Assembly (NCBI GenBank): GCA_028822575.1
Contig: JAPKDN010000079.1
Coordinates: 1-9,651, forward strand
From: Alphaproteobacteria bacterium
GTDB taxonomy: Bacteria > Pseudomonadota > Alphaproteobacteria > Thalassobaculales > Thalassobaculaceae
Direction: 5' to 3'
DNA: 9,651 nucleotides
Part shown: in pieces, positions 7,009 to 9,651 of the stretch
Position numbering within the stretch: position 1 is the first letter of the stretch
Layout of the letters: each line of letters starts with the position of its first letter
Program-made: the position numbers and the translations under genes
The notes under the pieces: generated by a model
The model's database searches: none
The model's input: the letters and a program-made list of their open reading frames with translations, nothing else
What the model was told of the DNA's origin: nothing

Positions 7009-7199
7009 CCCCGGCCTCTCCAGTGCCCCAATGGGGGCGGGTTTCTCGACCCTATCAAGCAAGACCAGAGCAAGAGGATTTGCAAGATGAAAGAACAGAT
7101 GCGAGCATTGGATCAAGCTGGGTTCAAGCGAATCCAGTATTGACGCCTTGGCAAAATTCATGCGCGCGCAGACCGCGACGAAGCCTTATTGGAGAGCTC
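7009..7199. promoter_or_regulatory. Divergent intergenic region between aminotransferase and amidohydrolase
   Basis: These 191 bp separate two divergent genes and should carry promoters for both. On the minus strand, GCCCC-CATT-GGGGC (7025-7038) forms a possible 5-bp hairpin just upstream of the aminotransferase Shine-Dalgarno sequence (7015-7021). On the plus side GGAGAG (7191-7196) is the amidohydrolase ribosome-binding site. A TTGACG at 7140-7145 looks like a -35 box, but the bases 16-18 bp downstream (CGCGCG) do not form a -10 box, so I do not call a promoter. Frames open through this stretch on both strands have no clear family resemblance and lie upstream of better starts. Confidence 0.45.
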
Positions 7200-8345
7200 A
7201 TGCCTGCCGCCGATCTTCTTTTAACGGGTGGCCGAGTGGTCGACGCTTCCCGCGACGTCGACATGATCGCCGATGTCGCCTTTACCGACGGCAAGGTCTT
7301 GTCGATCGGTCAGAGCCTGCCTCGAGACGGCGTTGCGGATGTTCGAAATGTCTCCGGCAAAATGGTTACGCCGGGTCTGATCGATCTGCATACTCATGTC
7401 TATTGGGGCGGCACATCGATTGGCGTCGATCCCACCGACTATGCAAAGCGCTCCGGCACGACGACGATTATCGACGCGGGGACGGCCGGCGCTGGTAATT
7501 TTGCGGGATTTCGCGCCCATGTGATCGAGCCTTGTGACGCCCGGATCCTGGCCTACCTCAATGTTTCCTTCGCCGGCATTTTTGCGTTCAGCGACACGGT
7601 GATGGTCGGCGAGTCCGAGGATGTGCGATTGCTGCATCCCCGGGCCTGCCTGCATGTGGCGAACCTCAACAAGGACCTTCTGGTTGGCATCAAGGTTCGA
7701 GTTGGCGCCCGGGCCAGCGGCGCCATGGGGCACGCCCCGTTGGACATTGCCATCGAGGTCGCAGAGGAGGCCGATCTTCCGGTGATGTGTCATTTGGATT
7801 GGCCGCCGCCGAGCCGGCGCGACGTGGTGAGCCGCCTGCGCCCCGGTGATGTGCTGACTCATTGCTTCCGACCTTTCCCGGCGGCCCCGGCTCGGGGTGA
7901 CGGACGGGTGCGCGAGGAAATTCTTGAGGCTCGTGAACGCGGGGTTCTATTCGATATTGGCCATGGCATGGGCTCGTTCGGTTTCGCGACCGCCGAGGCG
8001 ATGTTAGGCGCCGGTTTCATGCCCGACGCCATCTCCAGCGACGTACATTCGCTGAGCATTCACGGCCCTGCCTATGACCAGCTCGTCACCCTGTCGAAGT
8101 TTTTGATGTTGGGAATGGAGGTGAAGGACATCATCGCCGCCACCACGTCCGGTCCGGCGCGCGCGATACGGCGTCCGGATCTTGGAACCCTGGCGCCGGG
8201 AGGGATCGGCGACGCGACGGTGCTTGAGATCGTCGATGGCCCGGTGGATTTCAAGGATTCTCTGGGCCTGACCCGCACCGGCGACAAGAGTTTTGGCCTG
8301 TCCGGCGTGGTCATCGGTGGCAAGTGGTGGCATGGCGACGGCTGA
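7200..8345 (+). CDS. Amidohydrolase/deacetylase family metallohydrolase (cog3964-like)
   Basis: This 381-residue amidohydrolase-superfamily enzyme shows the whole binuclear metal site. His64 and His66 lie in LHTHVYWGG, Lys165 (probably carboxylated) in GIKVRVG, His198 in MCHLDWPP, His221 in THCFRP, and Asp281 in SSDVHS. The small N-terminal beta domain (LLLTGGRVVD) and the C-terminal return (GTLAPGGIGDATVLEI) are typical. The HTHVYWGG and GHGMGSFGF segments point to the group often misannotated as dihydroorotase (cog3964). Characterised relatives, as I recall, hydrolyse acetylated alpha-hydroxy acids such as acetyl-(R)-mandelate, rather than dihydroorotate. It is probably cytoplasmic. ATG at 7200 follows GGAGAG (7191-7196); longer in-frame starts add an unrelated leader of 59 residues. 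It faces the SDR gene with 18 bp between stops and is divergent from the aminotransferase. Deacylation of a pathway substrate is plausible but not shown. Confidence 0.92.
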   Translation: MPAADLLLTGGRVVDASRDVDMIADVAFTDGKVLSIGQSLPRDGVADVRNVSGKMVTPGLIDLHTHVYWGGTSIGVDPTDYAKRSGTTTIIDAGTAGAGNFAGFRAHVIEPCDARILAYLNVSFAGIFAFSDTVMVGESEDVRLLHPRACLHVANLNKDLLVGIKVRVGARASGAMGHAPLDIAIEVAEEADLPVMCHLDWPPPSRRDVVSRLRPGDVLTHCFRPFPAAPARGDGRVREEILEARERGVLFDIGHGMGSFGFATAEAMLGAGFMPDAISSDVHSLSIHGPAYDQLVTLSKFLMLGMEVKDIIAATTSGPARAIRRPDLGTLAPGGIGDATVLEIVDGPVDFKDSLGLTRTGDKSFGLSGVVIGGKWWHGDG

Positions 8346-8363
8346 CCCGCGCGCCGATATCGC

Positions 8364-9107
8364 CTAGCCTTCTTCCTGGTGAAAATCGATCCCGCCGATA
8401 ACCTGAAGTGTCGGCAGGATCTCCATCAGGGTGACGTCGACACGTTCCGGCGCGCCGACACAATAGGCGATGGCGTCCGCGATATCTTCGGGTTTGAGGG
8501 ATTCGAATCCATCATATAGTTGCCGTTTCGTCGCCGCGCGGTCGCCGGAGAATTGGTGTGCGTGAAAATACGTCTCGACCCGCGCCGGCGCGATCTCTGT
8601 CACCCTCACCCGCTTGCCGAACAGCTCTATTCGCAAATTCTGAGTCATCGCCCGGAGCGCCATCTTGGACGCCGAGTACGCGATTTGGCCGGGCAGAGGA
8701 TGCAGCGCCGCGATCGAGGTGATGTTGACGATATGGCCGCGGTTTCGCTCCCGCATTCCGGGTATCACCGCCCGGAGCATGGTCGCCACGCCCTCGACAT
8801 TCACTTCCAGGATGCGTTTCAGCGTCGCCGGGTCCAGTTCATGGATCGGCCCATCCGGCCCCGAGGTACCGGCATTGTTGACCAGCACGTCGATCGGCAA
8901 GTCGGAAAAGACCCGTTCAGCCGCGGCATTGTCCGTGACATCCAAGGCATGTGGGATACAGCCTGTCTCCGCTGAGAGCGCTTCCAGGTCGTCGGCGGAC
9001 CGCGCGACGGCGTGGACCTCCATGCCGATGGCGCGGAATTTTCGCACCGTCTCGGCACCGATCCCGCGACCGGCGCCGGTGACCAGGGCGGATTTATAAA
9101 TCGTCAT
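8364..9107 (-). CDS. SDR oxidoreductase, YdfG/serine 3-dehydrogenase-like
   Basis: This 247-residue classical short-chain dehydrogenase has TGAGRGIG (10-17) for cofactor binding, NNAG (77-80), Asn103, and the catalytic Ser131, Tyr144 and Lys148. After the second beta strand it has Ala-Arg-Ser (35-37) with no acidic residue, which favours NADP(H). The stretches RAVIPGMRERNRGHIVNI, LRIELFGKRVRVTEI and the ending (TLMEILPTLQ) closely recall E. coli YdfG. YdfG-type enzymes interconvert 3-hydroxy acids such as serine, threonine or 3-hydroxypropionate-like compounds with semialdehydes. Where YdfG has EPG after the RVTDI stretch, this protein reads APA (RVTEIAPARVETYF), so the substrate loop may differ. 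An AGGGG site (9114-9118, minus strand) sits six bases upstream. The gene follows the YrdC-like gene by 13 bp and is probably in its operon. Confidence 0.92.
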   Translation of the reverse strand: MTIYKSALVTGAGRGIGAETVRKFRAIGMEVHAVARSADDLEALSAETGCIPHALDVTDNAAAERVFSDLPIDVLVNNAGTSGPDGPIHELDPATLKRILEVNVEGVATMLRAVIPGMRERNRGHIVNITSIAALHPLPGQIAYSASKMALRAMTQNLRIELFGKRVRVTEIAPARVETYFHAHQFSGDRAATKRQLYDGFESLKPEDIADAIAYCVGAPERVDVTLMEILPTLQVIGGIDFHQEEG

Positions 9108-9120
9108 CGCCAGCCCCTAA

Positions 9121-9651
9121 TCACGCCGGTTTTCCGGCCAGGGTCACCCCAAACCGGCGCTGACAGATATCGGCGATGATCTCGAAGTTGGAGCCGTGGC
9201 GGACCACCTCGAAAGTCTCCACGTTCAGCAGGGTCGAGGATTGCTGGTAGTAGTGATATTTGCGCAGGCCATGGTCGATGACCACGTCGGCTATCCCCAG
9301 GATAGCCGGCTCGATATCCTCGATCCGAAATTTGGTCCCCGTGAGCGAGACATTCGCCGAGGAGCCAAAGATCGGGTGCATCTCCTCAAGCGACAGCCGG
9401 CAAATCTCGCCGTGAAACGGACCGGCGTTCATCAACATCACCAGGGTACCGTCCTTGGTGCTGGCATCGATCGCCTCGTCATCGAGAACCTGCAACAAGG
9501 GATGATCGATCCGGCACGGCCCAACCGCGCCGAGTGGTAGACCATAGTCGCCGGTGATCACGTCAACGACGTCCCAGCCCCGAGCGGAGAGATCGTATAG
9601 TTCTCGGGCGATGGCGTGATCGCCGACCATGGCGTTACGTTTGGTGCGCGC
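9121..9651 (-). CDS. Sua5/YciO/YrdC-like protein, N terminus outside window
   Basis: The minus-strand frame is open to the right edge, so an internal Met at 9630 is not the start. The visible 176 residues begin ARTKRNAMVG, where the TKRN run resembles the Lys-x-Arg substrate motif of YrdC proteins. Next comes GSSANVS (96-102), followed by DVVIDHG and a QSSTLLNV segment, in the order expected of the YrdC fold. Proper family members make threonylcarbamoyl-AMP, the precursor of the t6A tRNA modification. This one is divergent: the usual PGPxTxIL stretch reads TLVMLMNAGPFHG, so it may be a paralogue with another nucleotide-dependent role (as with HypF or carbamoyl-transfer relatives) rather than the housekeeping TsaC. 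It lies upstream of the SDR gene with a 13-bp gap. The N-terminal third cannot be assessed. Confidence 0.75.
   Translation of the reverse strand, partial: ARTKRNAMVGDHAIARELYDLSARGWDVVDVITGDYGLPLGAVGPCRIDHPLLQVLDDEAIDASTKDGTLVMLMNAGPFHGEICRLSLEEMHPIFGSSANVSLTGTKFRIEDIEPAILGIADVVIDHGLRKYHYYQQSSTLLNVETFEVVRHGSNFEIIADICQRRFGVTLAGKPA

Noticed and set aside
7023..7199. Amino-terminal extension of the amidohydrolase
   Set aside because: The frame is open, but the ATG at 7200 has a good ribosome-binding site and starts directly at the conserved beta strand; the extra 59 residues look non-coding.
7200..8345. Dihydroorotase of pyrimidine synthesis
   Set aside because: Motif context (HTHVYWGG, GHGMGSFGF) fits the cog3964 deacetylase group and no pyrimidine genes are nearby.
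8346..8363. Possible terminator between the convergent amidohydrolase and SDR genes
   Set aside because: The 18-bp gap has only a short CGATATCG palindrome, with no GC stem and no U-tract.

Overview
The window looks like part of a bacterial chromosome with high GC content (about 60% by eye, strongly GC-biased third codon positions). Gene content and Shine-Dalgarno-led starts fit a free-living proteobacterium, most likely an alphaproteobacterium of the Rhodospirillales/Rhizobiales kind. That placement is a judgement from general likeness, not a search. Nearly every base is coding. I see no insertion sequence, phage gene, CRISPR array, tRNA or rRNA.

Left edge (1-265): the 5' end of a minus-strand gene runs off the left side, followed by a divergent intergenic stretch of about 150 bp containing a perfect odd palindrome. 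Positions 266-4908 hold a tight five-gene plus-strand run: HAD-family hydrolase (haloacid dehalogenase type II-like), M81/MlrC-type metallopeptidase, luciferase-like flavin/F420 monooxygenase, and the A and B subunits of a class I 3-oxoacid CoA-transferase. Gaps are 47, 32 and 5 bp, and the two CoA-transferase genes overlap by 4 bp. This is very probably one operon.

Positions 4918-7008 hold a minus-strand pair, a PLP aminotransferase followed by an MBL-fold hydrolase, which meets the first operon tail to tail with 9 bp between stops. A 191-bp divergent region separates the aminotransferase from a plus-strand cog3964-type amidohydrolase (7200-8345). That gene converges with a second minus-strand pair: a partial Sua5/YciO/YrdC-like gene entering from the right edge, then a YdfG-like short-chain dehydrogenase.

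Functionally the window reads as a catabolic neighbourhood: four predicted hydrolases (HAD, M81, MBL, amidohydrolase), a monooxygenase, an aminotransferase, a hydroxy-acid dehydrogenase and a CoA-transferase. A plausible but unproven reading is that an acylated, amidic or lactone-bearing organic compound is hydrolysed, deaminated and oxidised, and the resulting 3-oxo acid is activated as a CoA thioester for central metabolism. The substrate cannot be read from the sequence. No transporter, regulator, thiolase or flavin/F420 reductase is present, so any complete pathway would extend outside the window. I found no sign of a defence system, toxin-antitoxin module or mobile element.
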